The translations under genes and the position numbers were made by a program. The notes under the pieces are model-generated. The model worked only from the letters and a program-made list of their open reading frames with translations, was not told the origin of the DNA and did not search any database. DNA of 64,000 nt from Rotaria macrura (lineage: Eukaryota > Rotifera > Eurotatoria > Philodinida > Philodinidae): contig OENT01000235.1 in assembly GCA_900239685.1 (NCBI GenBank), forward strand, positions 91,609-155,608, in the 5' to 3' direction. Shown here piece after piece: positions 1 through 13,800 of this stretch. Position 1 is the stretch's first letter. Each line of letters starts with the position of its first letter.

Positions 1-1079
1 CTAACCACGTAGACGGTTACGCAATCCGTGTATGGAGAAAAATTGCCCGTTCGTGGTCGAACTTTGCCACGATACATGAATGAGTATTACGATCGTTCAC
101 GTATAAATACGGAGAGCAATAGAGATCCTATACAAATATTGTAAACAACCATATTTTTCTCTGTATATATAGCCGGATTTCAATGTAAGCAATGGGTTAC
201 GACTATATTTGTTCGACTTCTAGCATTTAATTAGTCGATATTTTTATTTAGATGTTTTAAAGAAGTATTGAAACTGAACAATTATATTTTTGTTGATGAT
301 TTTTACATCTGAAAATCTCTTCGAAAAGTGACCATTCACGATTGAGATATTCGAAATCATACGTATTCATTCGAACTTCGAAAAAGAAATCTAGTAATTA
401 CATGCTTTAGCCGGGTTTTTCTATTTCTGATCATATCCGTGAACGGATCTTTCCACAGAATTTTTAATTAAGAACCCATAGAATTCTTTTTGTGAACAGT
501 ATTGTCATCCATTTTTCGATGCAGCTAGATAAATGAAACACGATTCCTACGTATATAATTTGAATTAAAACCTACGAAAATATTCTGTACTTGATTATGA
601 TAGACAAACGTACACGATTATACCTCCATGATATCGCACAATATATTATCGCCGTATACACGTATTAACAGAGAAACATGTATAAAAATATTCAATATTG
701 TCAACCATCTAATTCACTATGCGAATATGAGAATAAGATGTAAAGCATGGGCGTTTATATGAATTGTAACATGATGCATTTTACTATAAAATGAACTTGT
801 ATCTATAGAGAAGGAAAGAGTGAAAAGAATCCTTTGTGCAAGAACTCATCATATGTCTAGTCAATGTCGCCACGTATAAAAAAGAACGAGAATATCGTGG
901 ATTATGTTGATATAATTCTATACATAAATATTTTTTTCAATGTACGATAGTGCTGAAAGAACTTTGAGTGAATCATCAACTAATCATTTATTAGAATTCA
1001 ATCAATACTATTTTCAGAAAGAAATAGAAAATCATAAAAGAATAAAGAATGTTTCTATCATTTAATCAAATATACTGTT
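1..1079. other. Gene-free AT-rich flank
   Basis: No open reading frame with recognisable content and no clear repeat. It lies downstream (3') of the minus-strand CRYL1-C11orf54 fusion gene and probably holds its 3' UTR and an intergenic spacer. Confidence 0.5.
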
Positions 1080-3237
1080 TTACTCAACGGGATCAACAAG
1101 AACAGCTTCATCACATAGAATAAAATATCCATGATAATGTATTTCCTTAGGTGTTGTATCAAAATGATAGTGTCCACATTGACCATGATCACTAAAAAAA
1201 TGTGAATGTTCCAAACGAAAACCAGCATTATTGATATCTTGAGTTAATAAAACTGATAAGCAATTCAATGGTGCATGCATATCATAGTATTTTAGCCATT
1301 CATCGACTCGTTGTTTTACTAGTAAATCTTCATCGACAAAATCTGGCATAACATGAGCTCTAATCGTACCATTTTCAATACGAAATATTCCTCCGAGTGC
1401 CATGGGTTCATTAGAATATTGTTTTAAACTACGTCGTATAACGGATATAAAATTATTTTCTTCTTCGTAGTCATCAGATAAACGTTCTTGAACGTCAATT
1501 TCAAATAGAATTTTTGATTTAGAACGATCAATTGATGATATCAATAAATGTTGAAATGGACCACATGTTTTAACTTGATATAAACTTTGATGTGGTTGCT
1601 CATCTTTAGTTATAACTGAACTATATGAACGTTGAGTTATGACTTTATTATATTGATCAAGAACCATATTAAATACGAGTTCACCATTACAATCAATATG
1701 AGTTCTATCAGCAGCACCTGGTCCAATCACAAGTGTTTGTTCATTTCTAATATGTAACTGCTCAAGTACACTTGAAATATCAAAACGTACCGAATGACCT
1801 TGTTTTAATTCAACGTTTTTTGCACCACCTTTTCATTGATATAAATATAAATATATATGTGTGAGTATATGTGTATATATACATAGAAATTCAAAGGAAT
1901 AAATGAATTAATATGATGCAAAAACAACTTTACCTAATTGACAAAACATTCCATTTGTTCCGAGACTGGATCCAGCTAGATTCCATGGTTGAGTCGAAAG
2001 ATCCATCGTGTTGATTTCTGTCTGTGGTACAAGTCTTACTTTAACATGTTTATAAACTTGTTTTAATTCATTTTCTATAGTTTGAATCATCGTATGTTCT
2101 GGATCGGTTGGTACATATAGTGGATAACGAACGATAAAATAATTTCGATCCGGATATGTTTGTTTATGTTTAGCTAAATCTAGTAGACGTAGATCGCGCC
2201 ATAATTTTTTATCATTTATATCAGAACCATTGTCACCAATAGGATATTTTGACCGAAAATGATTATCCACTTTTTCAACAGTTTCCTCTGTCCAATTCGA
2301 TGGAAATTGCATATCAGTTAAAACACGTTGCATTGTTGAACCATATCGATTGAAATCTATTCAATTTTTATAAGAAAAATACAATGAAAGATATCAATAT
2401 ATTTTCGAAGCAATGACAGAAAAAATTGAAACACTTTACAATCGTTAATTCCTTTTGGTGCATTCAAATCAATTGTTTGAAATGGTCCCATGAATGACCA
2501 TCGACAAGCCAATCCATGCGTCATTGCTCGATCAACATCTTCAGGTTCAGCAATACCATCTTGTACTAGTTGCAGCGCTGATGAAAGAAGTGCATATTGA
2601 AGACGATTGACAACGAAACCATCAGCTTCTTTTTTAAGTAGAATAGGCTCCATACCAATCGAACGATAACGTTCAATAGCTAAATCAACGAATTTTTTAT
2701 CTGTCCATGGTGCACCAATAATTTCAACTAATGGAATTGTTGTCGGTGGATTGATTGGATGTCTGAACAAATGAGAGTATTTTTTTCGTGTATGTTATAC
2801 ACGAAATTAACTCACGCTACTATACAACGATTTCTTGTTTTCATTTGTTCAGTAAATTTTGATGGTACGATACATGATGTTGAACTTGCAAATAAAACAT
2901 TGGCCGGAAGGATTTCATCGAATTGTAAAAATAGACTTTTTTTTACTTCAACATCTTCAAATATACATTCTTGAACATGATCAACGCCTTGCTGAAATAA
3001 TTCATATAATTTTTCCAACGTCGCAATTGTTTGAACATGTTTTACAATATTATCTGGTGTTTGATTAAATAATAAATTAAAGCGGTGAAGTTGTTCGAGT
3101 TGTTGCCGAATATCAACAAGAGCTAAATCGAGCATCGATGGAACAGTGTCGAACAAATAAACGTCGTGCTTTGCTCGACTAAAAATAACACTCCAACAAC
3201 GACCGATAAGGCCTGAGCCAATTATTACTACACGCAT
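1080..3237 (-). CDS. L-gulonate 3-dehydrogenase (CRYL1) fused to C11orf54 ester-hydrolase-like protein
   Basis: Four coding exons on the minus strand: 3237-2816, 2762-2440, 2356-1934 and 1828-1080, all with GT/AG borders, giving about 638 codons. The first half is lambda-crystallin/L-gulonate 3-dehydrogenase: Rossmann GSGLIG near the N-terminus, acidic residue in YLFD, the catalytic His-Glu pair in IVAHPINPP and IPLVE, then VNRLQYALL and GINDYFNRYG. The CRYL1 C-terminus (TEETVEKV to LDLAKHKQ) runs without a stop inside exon 3 into the N-terminus of C11orf54 (YPLYVPTDPE onward). The second half keeps the HxHx9H metal site (HSHFFSDHGQCGH) followed by YHFDTTP. Both halves match the full length of the human proteins (about 319 + 315 residues). 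CRYL1 oxidises L-gulonate to 3-dehydro-L-gulonate with NAD+ in the glucuronate/pentose route. The start is placed at the Met before RVVIIGSG, 2 nt after an acceptor-like sequence. UNC79 ends 101 nt upstream on the same strand. Confidence 0.9.
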
Positions 3238-3338
3238 ATCTACATGAATACAAAAGAAGAAAGCAAACAAATGAAATTCCATAATGAAACTATTCTATCA
3301 ATATTTATTCATAAAAATACACAGATACATATACAACA
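3238..3338 (-). promoter_or_regulatory. Short intercistronic region with poly(A) signal and splice-acceptor-like sequence
   Basis: Read on the minus strand, the UNC79 stop is followed about 30 nt later by AATAAA (plus-strand TTTATT at 3304-3309). A pyrimidine-rich run then ends in TTCATGTAG just 2 nt before the ATG of the CRYL1 fusion. A poly(A) signal, a short gap and an acceptor at the start codon is the layout of a trans-spliced downstream cistron. Spliced-leader trans-splicing is known in bdelloids. That this site is used is inference; a cis-spliced leader exon lying inside UNC79 is the alternative. Confidence 0.5.
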
Positions 3339-4759
3339 TTATAGACTATAAAATTGTGCAGCATGACTAGATTGTGTTTCGATTTGTCCAATTTTGAATT
3401 GTAAACGATTAAGCCACTTGAGTAGAATAGCTAGAAAATGTTTTTTTTCAAATACATTTTAATATAAATGAATTTTGGTACTATGAAACCATGTTCTATA
3501 CATACCATACATAAATCGTAGATCACCTTGTGTTTCAGATGACGGTTGATGATTTAAACATGTTTGAAGACGTACTTGAACGTGAGCTGGTAATTGACTT
3601 TGATGTGTATATAAAACAGGTACCCACATCGCAAATAACTATTACGACAATAGAAATATATTTATTGACTATAAAAATAAAATACACCTTACATTGGCTA
3701 ATACAATTGAATTTATTTCCTGTAATGCTTCAATTAAACTTAAGAAATGTAAATTAACCATTTCGGCAAGCTGTAAATAAATGGAAAAAAAACACACACA
3801 CGCATAGTTAAAAGATTAATTGTAAAGCAAAGATATCGAAAACGAATGACAATGAATATAGATAAAGCTTGATAAAGTGAGCACATGAGAGTATGTATGA
3901 CATCAAAAATACCTCCCGCTGTTTGTTAGGACTTTCTTTATCCTGAAATTTATGGTTGATGTTACATTTTCATATTGACTTGTTGAAATTGTGTTTTTTT
4001 TCATTCATATTTATTTCATAAATAAAAAACAATGAATCAAATGTATACGTACCACTTTCGAATGCGACAATAAATGAAGTATTCCAGGTGTTATTCGTGC
4101 CCAAAAGTCCATAATTGCAACGAGGGCTTCAGGATCATGTCCTCGATTAACCTGTTCACAATACATTGTCCATAACTTAAATTAAAAAAAAGATAATTAG
4201 AACAACAACAAAAAAAAACTTATTTTCGCCGGATTACTTGACAAAGTATGAATGAATGAAAAAGTGATGACATATGAATAACGGATGTTTTTGATTGATC
4301 AGCAAAACCAGTTAAAATATATAGAATGTAATCAGCTATCGATTGACTTGCATCAACAGGTATTGGATGACATATAATGGTTCCTTCGTTTCGTGTTATA
4401 GCCGCATGTGTCAATGAGCCAATCATTAACCATGAAAGAAATCTTATGCGATCAATACAATCGACAAAATCTTTCGCTCTAAAGAATAAGAATATCTTTG
4501 CCCAAAACTATAAGATGTGTTTCAAAAACCAATATCAAGATAACGAATAAAAACCTATGTGAATAACTCTTGAATATCTCAAAATAATTAACATGTGTAT
4601 TGAAAGTGATAATTTTACTTTCTCAAGCTATTCTCATGGATTGAATTGATGACAGAAGCTAGTTATATTAGTAGACAATGCATAGAAAAATAAATGATGC
4701 TCCGTGTGGATTCATCTTCCTTGAAACAATTGATGAGTTTCAGGGGAATGAAGTGCCTT

Positions 4760-4801
<42 letters not shown>

Positions 4802-7800
4802 TAGTTCCAAAGTTCTATTCTAATCTAGTAAGTTTAGTAGCGACAACACGGACGACATCGCCAAAAGATACGTATCGCTTATCAGACTTGGTCAACAAAA
4901 GATATCAGTGAGCTTCAGAGTTTCACTTCAATGCACATATTTCGAGTGGACTAGCATCAATAAAACTCTAAGAAGTTAACTTGATTGCAAAAGAACGAAT
5001 ACCAACCCTTGTTGTACAGAAGTAGGTGGATTGTAAAGCCATGGAAGAAAACGTATAATTGCTTTCGAATCTCGTTGTCCACCTTTCGTGAATTCTAATG
5101 CAAGATATTGTGCAAGACCAGCTTTCAATTGCCCGCCTAACGTATCTTCTGTTAAATTTGATAATTGCTGTTTTTCACTTTTTTCTTTCATTGTACTCTA
5201 AAAACAAATCATTGTTTTTCTTCACTAATCTGAGAATTGTCATTGTTTACTTTTATTTTTGTGATTGTATGTATATCAGCTATGAATGCAACTGTTTCAT
5301 TAAGATAATGTCTCATACATTCAGCTCCATTTGTTGTTACCTAATTCGAAAAAGAAAATAAATCATGTATAATAATGATAACTCATATATATATATATAT
5401 GATTATGATGAAAAAACATATGAAAGAAAGAAAACCATCACAGCACTGAGAACACAAACGCACAACATTATGAGGATCATATGCACGAACGTCATCGCTG
5501 ACAATGGCCGATGCATGTATTGTACCACCAGCATCCAAAAGAATCAACTGAAAGTTTATAGAGATAAAAACAAATTCTTTCAAAATGCACAACTGAAACA
5601 TGCTCATATTTACTTGAATCATAAGAAGTAAATTTCTATCTGGACATGGATAACGATGTAGCATTGCTTCAACAAGAACATTTACAATACATCTTGGCAA
5701 TAAAAATTTCTCTCGATCCTGTTAAGAGAAGTAGAAAATACGTCAAAAGAAAAAACAAAATGAAAATGAAAATGAACAAGAATTTTGTTTTTCTTTTTAT
5801 TTTACTCGTGTAAATGTTCGATTACTTAATGAACATAATTCAATAATATGTTCTAATTGAAAAGTTCCATTTTGTAAAATGAATGTCAATAATTTGGAAA
5901 ATGGTTCAAGAACAAGTCGAACATTTGCAATGTATGGTACTTTAAGTATATTCATCATAATACGAAGTATTGGTGTTAAATCATAATTGACTGGTGTGTT
6001 TGATTTAGCTGTTGTATAAACACGTGTTAATCTATCAAACAACAAATCAAATTCAACGAAGACACTTGTCCATAATTGAATCGGTGAATCAATCGGTATA
6101 TACTCCATGAATTGTGAAATATTATTAAGTAATGTTGTGCATACATCAAGCGACAGTGTCTTTTGTTTGTTCATATCCTATGAAGAAATGGAGCAGAACA
6201 AATAATTTCAAAATCCATAAGAAATATGAAGATTAAATAGTTCAAAAATAAATGTTCTCGAACTTTTACAATCTTGAAATAACAAAAGTGATAGTAGTAT
6301 ACAATGTATCATGATAAACATTTGTTGAAAGATAAAAACGAAAGTTAGCTTCTCATAACACAGTTCTAGTTCAGCTCGATATTCTTTAAAACTACTAAGA
6401 TCATATCTAGTTTTTTAACGCTTCACTTCAATTCTCAATTGAAAGGGAATCGAACACTATTTGAGAATTCGCCCATCAATTATTTTTCATATAGATAATA
6501 TATTTGAAATTATTCAAGAAAAAAATATTGTCTTGAAAAACAGTTCAATAGCGAAGAAGTTCGAAAAGAGGATCGAGGGTGATCGTATTCGTAGAAGGAG
6601 ATTCTATAAGAAAATGCAAACTTACGTTAAGAAGCCATTTGAGAGCAATAATTGAATTGAACTCAGGAAAATCATTCAATGATAATGCAATCGTGTGTAA
6701 TAATTTATCGTCTAAAACAATGAGAAGTTAATATGTATTCTGATTTGAGATACTAATTAAAATAAACCTCGAAAATTTTGTTGAAAAAATTGATAGCATA
6801 TATTGTTGGCAGCTAGCTGTTGAAATGTACAACGTATGAATTGTTGTGCTATACTTCGGGAATTAGCTGGTGCAACAACAGTAGAATTTTCCTGCCATGT
6901 ATATATATGAGATGCAGCAGCTCGTCCAATTGTTTCAATCATGTCCATGAGTAATGGTGCTGCTATAGCTGGTTCCCGATGAACAAGTGTTCCACATACG
7001 ATTATACAGTAGCCAATGCATTCTTCATTGTAATATTCAATTGGTTGTCCACATTTATCACATTTAGGTGCAGCTATAAATTGGTTATGCAAGTCTGTGT
7101 CAGCATACGGATTATCTAATTCTTCATTAGTTGCTGTTGCCGATCGTTTAGCAATGGATGATGTTATAACACCAGTTTTTATTGGACCTTGTGTTGATGA
7201 TGTGCGTGTTGGACGACTGTACAAAAATACCACAAGAATTTATGTAAATAAATACGAAAATGAACAAAAGAAGTACAATTGATTAACCTTAATGTTGGCG
7301 ATCGCACATTAGAATCATCTTTATGCTTATTTTTTTTACTATAGTAGCTTGGTTTTAATTTTCCTACGGTAGTTGGACCGCCCATACTAGCCAATGTTGA
7401 TGATGATAATGATGTTATTTTGGGAGTTTTTGGAGGACTTTCCTCTGTTAAAACGTTTTCAAATAACAAAAAACAAATGAATAAAGTATTCTTTCAAATC
7501 GAAAATTAAACCTTTTATTCCACCGGTGCCTGGCTTAAGTAAAACAGTTTCAAGTTTACCACGTTCAGCTGAATAAATAACACGTGAAAGTTCTTTAACT
7601 CCAATGAAATATAAAAATTTCGTTAGATTGACCTTATAGACACATTTGATAGACAAACTAATGCTTACCTTTGATACCTTTGGCATCTAGTTCAGTCAAT
7701 TTTTCTGTTGGACCCATCGATATGGATGATGATGCCATTCCGGTCGTTGGATTAGGATTAACGCTAGTTGCACTTGTTGAACCACTACTACTAAATAGAC

Positions 7801-10800
7801 TTTTTATGAATTCTGTATAAGATCGACCAGATGAAGCCATCTGATCATCTGTTTGTCGAATAGTTAATGGTTCATCAAAACATTCGATTTCAGGTTTATA
7901 TAATCTATATTTAAAATGAATATTTAACGACAAAAACAATAACAATTTACAATTCTTAATGGACTTTTTTTCTTTTACTTTGCTTTCACTTTTTTCGGTG
8001 GCGATAATAATCTAAAGCGCTTATGTTCAGCTATACTTGCTGATTCAGATTGTGCATCAATTTCTAGATCATATCGAGCACCTAATTCATTTAATTCTAC
8101 TTCACGTATATCATCGAAAGGTCGTGATGAACCTAGAAACAACAGTTTCTTTTGAATTAATTGATCAAATCAAAAATAACTATCACCTCTTCTTGATCCA
8201 GCTATTTTCGGTGTTATTCGTCCACTAAGACCACAACCTGTGGCACCAAATGGTGGCGTTTCACATTGATGATAATGCGAAACAATAGTATTCATTGCAA
8301 CACGAGTTAAATGTTGAATCGTTACAGCATGTGCTGTATATTGATACTAGAATGATTATGAAAACAATTAATTCATAGTTTCTTTTAATACAATGTAAAA
8401 ACATCTTACTTTATATAGAATAATAATAAGAGCCATTAACCATGAATCACGCAAACTAGGATCAATGCGTCCGAGAGTATTCGATGCTGATATATGATCA
8501 TAAAATTGCATGGTTGCATTTGAACATGTAGTAAATTGAAGAAATGAAAGAAAAAATTGTAAAAGTACCGTTCCAAGATTAAAATTATAATCGAGAACTT
8601 TTGGTAGATTCGATAGAAATGCATGAAAAACTGCACTTCGTCTAAACAACAATGCAAAACAGGAATAGTCACGAATTAGAAAAAAAAAGGTTAAAACAAA
8701 TTATGGGATTTTAATACGAACCGAATTTTACTCGGCAAAGTAACAAATGTTCGACTTGTTTGATTGTAGCCAAGTAAAGAACATATATGTCGAATGACAA
8801 CATTCTAAGAATTAAACCAAAACTTCATTAAAAAAATATTCTTTATTTTTTGTTTTACTTGTTGTTTAAGCATGATCCGATCTTCGTTCACTTGATATTG
8901 ATCATCTTTCATCATAAACTAGAACGATTGACGTGAAGAAAAAATGCCAGTTTTTTTTTTCATTTAAATATAACAGAGAAATCATTTTTACTTTCGTCAG
9001 TAAGTTAACCAATAATTGTAATGTTGATTTATCACTATTTTCAATGTCAGGCACCACAAAACTTCCTATAGAATCTGTATCTAATTTTTCGTTGATAACA
9101 CTTGGTTGTGTTGGATTGATAACTGTTGCTCGTCGTTGAAACGAAACAAGTCGTAGGGAAGATGATATCGGCTTAATAGAATCTGTTCTTGCCATAGCAA
9201 AACGTATTTGATTTAATTTACGAATAAAATGTTCACTTTCGGTATTGAAACCGCCAATACTCTGAACACTTATTAATTCACCTGATTCTTCCATATCGAT
9301 TTGAGACTCGATTGATAATGTATCAAAACGATTAAGAAAATATTCCCAACCTAAGATTTTGATTGTTGAATTATTACGTAATAATATTGTATAGAGTTTT
9401 GATAAACGATGTAATATTATTGAACGATCATTGATTACAGTATCAAATTGAAATTCAAGTGCACACATCACACTTTTAAATGATGCATCACCTAATGTTT
9501 CTAATGAACACATGGCTTTTTGACTCACAGTTGGTTCAGCATCTTCGATAGATGTTATTAAATTAAGAAAAGCATAGGCAAGTACAGAAAGAACATTATA
9601 GTTATTTTTGATCATTTTTGGTTTAAGAAGTGAAAATAGTGCTATGACACGTGTACCTAAAAATGAATACAAAAAGAAAAAGAATATTTCAGTTCAGATG
9701 AAATTGTTAAAATAAAAAACATAATTGTGTCAGCCTACCTGCAGATGAACGAACTTTCCAATGTGTACTCGAAAAATCTCGTTCAAGTATATTCCATAAA
9801 GTAGTTTTTCCAGATTCATAATTAAGTGCATGAAGAAGTAATGGCACACATGATTCATTTAAATGACCATGCCCTAATGCAAGAATTTTCCAAATACTGT
9901 AAATAAAAGTAGGCAAAATATTATTTATAAAAAAAACATATGAACCAAATTAACTCACTGGGGAACAAGTAGTTTTTCAAGACAATACGTAAGAAAACCT
10001 CGATTATCTTTTGCCGCTGTTTCTAAACACTCGTCATTTAAAATTAATAATTTTAAACAACACAGTAAATAATAGAGTGCATCAATGTCAATTACACGAT
10101 CTAATTCCTGAAAAATGAGAACAAGTCAAAAATCACATATCGTGAAATAATTTGTTTTTCTTACTTTAAGTACAGAATAAAAAAATTGCAAATGAACATG
10201 AAGCGTATTAAGTTTAAAATAGAAAACACCATGAGACGTGATCCATATGCCAGCATCAGGATTATTTTCAACTTTAAGTTCTGATGGTGGTGCTGTTGTT
10301 GTTGTAATTGGTGCCGTTGTAGTAGTAGCATTTGCATTACTTTCTTCTTGATTATTTAATGATGTAGACGATGATGATGAACTTTGATTATCGCCACCGG
10401 ATGACATTTCAACACCTAAAAAGAAATATTGTTAAATTTAGATATGATGGCGAAAGTACCATTAGAGTCGTGATAGTACTTTTATAAGTTTCTTGAGTGG
10501 AAGTTAGATATTCTAGTAATGGGTGAATCTATAAACAAATGGACTCACAAGACCATTTTATTTACCTGATCCATCGACATACGAATGCAGATAGATGATC
10601 TCCTATCAAAATTATCTAATATGCTTTGATTTCCTGTATTCAACATGGGACAGATAAATTTTATCAATCGATGTATGTTAAGATAGTCGTTGAAGAGAAA
10701 AGTATCAAGAACGAACGATCTTTCAAGATTTTTTTACTGCTACGTCATTAGCTCTATCCTTTGAGACTATTGATTTCGACTGATAGACGAGTAGCAAGTT

Positions 10801-13800
10801 TTTAATCACTGCATATAAATATACTGCGATAATATTAAAAATAAATGGTAATATGTTTTTTTTACATCAATTTATTGAAAACAAGAATCTTATCGATCTT
10901 ATTAAAAATTACTATAGATTAAGAGCGAAATCATTTAAAACGATTGACACTGATTCACTGTTACAAATGACAAGTTGAATTATCAGCAATCTTCGAAAGT
11001 TCATCTCTGTTAAGCTTGTACATAGATTGATCGAATCATTTGTCATCTTTTCAAAATCGTGTCTTATTCATCGTTCATGAAGCAAAATTGACTGAGTGAC
11101 TCTTACAATCGATACCAATTAGAAATTAACTCATCCAAATCAATCGAAACGAGCTAAGAGTTCGCAAGAAAATTTTCAAGATTTTCATGCATTTTAAAGC
11201 TACTCTTTTCTAAAATGTCATTTTATTCCTCTTACTGAATTTGGGCTTCGTTACTGTTTTAGCTGTTTGAGCCAATGCTTGTTGTTGTTGTTGTTGTTGT
11301 AATTGTTGTTGCTGTTGCTGCTGCTGCTGCTGTTTAAGTTGTTGCTGTTTAAGTTCATTGAGATTGGGTAATTCAAGTTCAGGTAATTTAATTTCATCAC
11401 GTGGTGAAATATATTTAAGTATGTCTTGTGCTATTGAGAACCATAAAATATACTCTTCACAGAATCCGCATTGACTGGAAGACGTACGACAACGATGACG
11501 ACGTGTCCATGGTAGTATTAATTGTTTATTCATTAATGATAGAATTTCTTTTGATAATGGATTATACATTCCTTGATGTTGTGGTGATGTTTGCAGTTCC
11601 ATCTAATGAAACAAATTGATTAAAAAAAATGACAGCTAGAAAAAGAAAAATATCTTAATCTCTACTTGTTTTAAAGTCATGTCAACCATCATAATACAGC
11701 ATGTTGAATTGATTTCACTTTCGTTGATAATGAATTCTTCTTCTTCTTCTTTTATAATCGAAACCATTTCTTGTCCAGTCATTTGCTGCAACATTAATTG
11801 ATGGCGATGGGCACGATACGTTTCATATGTATCAAAAACGAGAAATTTATTTGTCGATGGTACTGATGACATTGTTGTTAAGCCGGCAACACCACCTATT
11901 GGATTTGGAGCATTGCCGTCTTGTGATAACATCATTAAATTTAAACCATTGTCAATCGATTGTTCATTCGAAGATGAACCCGCCATTGTATAATGTTCAC
12001 GACGTTGAGCACGTGACTCAAGCTTTTGTAATGAATTCGTACCTGTGATAAATATTTGAACAAGTAATGGAACGGGTATATGAATATCAATTAAGCATAG
12101 TATTTGCAGCCACTGTAAAGCTTGCTCTTGTACACTAGCCGGTGCCGGAGATTGAAAACGGTCAGTTATGAAATGATATAATTGATCACGTGTCAATGAT
12201 GACGGCGACATATCAGGATCAGCGTCGAACATTTTTCTAGATTGTTTTATTTATGAAAAGAAAATATTATGAAAATTTAAAACTTTTCTTATGTACTTAC
12301 CGAAAAAGTAAATTCAAATCAGATAAGTCACTCTCTGGTACTTCTAATCGGATGGCTTCCATCCAATACGGCATTATGTAATCCCAAATCTAAAGAAAAA
12401 AATGAAATAGATTATTAACATTAAACGTATGAATCAATCGAGAAGTTAAATACTGATTTTTTCCTTCGCTCTATGGAAAAACAAGGGGAATTTAAAATCA
12501 AACTATTAATAGATGTAGTAATATTGTTCAATGTTTCCTTTTTTTTTCTTATAGAACTCATCATATGCTCACTAATCACAAAAGTCTTTAAACAGATCAA
12601 TTGATTTCAAGTACATTTATCAGTTCAAAAAATGAACAGTACGAACAATTGATGTTCACATGCCATCATAAGATGGATTTTAACGAATTTCGTACATTGA
12701 GAGAAATTCAAAATTTTTCATTAGTTCCTATCCTAACATAAGGGCATCAAAAATTTTACTGCATTGGTCATTTGCTTTGTTAACAGCCTGATTGTCTGAA
12801 AAATAAGCACTAGAAAATTCGGTGTATCAAGATGATGAGTAGAACAACTTTGAAACAGGGCAATATCTATTGTATATTGATAGTCAATTCTGTTGATTAA
12901 TGACAGTAACGAACATATAGTACAAATAATGAAAATGAATTGTTTGTTACATCTATGGATAAGCTAGATGTAGCATGTCCAATTGTGTCTCATAAATAAT
13001 CGGTGTTACAGATAAACTTTCATCATTATTGCATCATAAAATAATAAAAATGAATACATCTAAATTTATTGTTACTGTGTAAAATTCAATATTACTATTA
13101 AGTTCTTTAGAGTGACCAACAACTATTTATAAAGATCCTACTATTGAATTACAATATCTATTCAACAATAAAATATACATGTATTCTTGATGTTAACAAG
13201 CTTGAAGATTTTCTACAATTCTGTTTTGAAAAAGAAAATTTGTAGCTTACTTCGTAAGTGATTATTGCGTCGGGCATTAAATCATATAATTTATTGAGGG
13301 ATTCAATTATTTGATTTGTACGATTTGCCATTGTTTCCCTGAAATTTATGCATACAATTGAGCTTGTGAGAACGTACAAGAAAATTATATCATTTAGTTT
13401 TACCAAACACCCCCAACTTTGGCATATTCCACTGGATGTGGAAGAAGCAAAGCAATAACTAATTCATGATGTTCTTTAACAACTGCTTTCAACCATGGTA
13501 TTACATACTAATGAATTAAAAATAGAATATGTCATTATATAAACATATTTTTATTCTTACATCAGATTTTAGTTTGCCTAAGACACTTCCAATTTCATTT
13601 CCTGGTAAACGAACAGTGGAATGAAACCAAAGAAATAACATGCTTAAAATACGTCCAAATATTTCCTAAAAACAATTGTTTAGCATTTTTACTGTCGAAA
13701 AAATATAACAAAATCTCTTTGTCATACAGGTGGTCCATACGATGTTGGTTCGATAAGACCCAAAATCAAATAAATACCATATCGACTCAACAGTTTTCTT

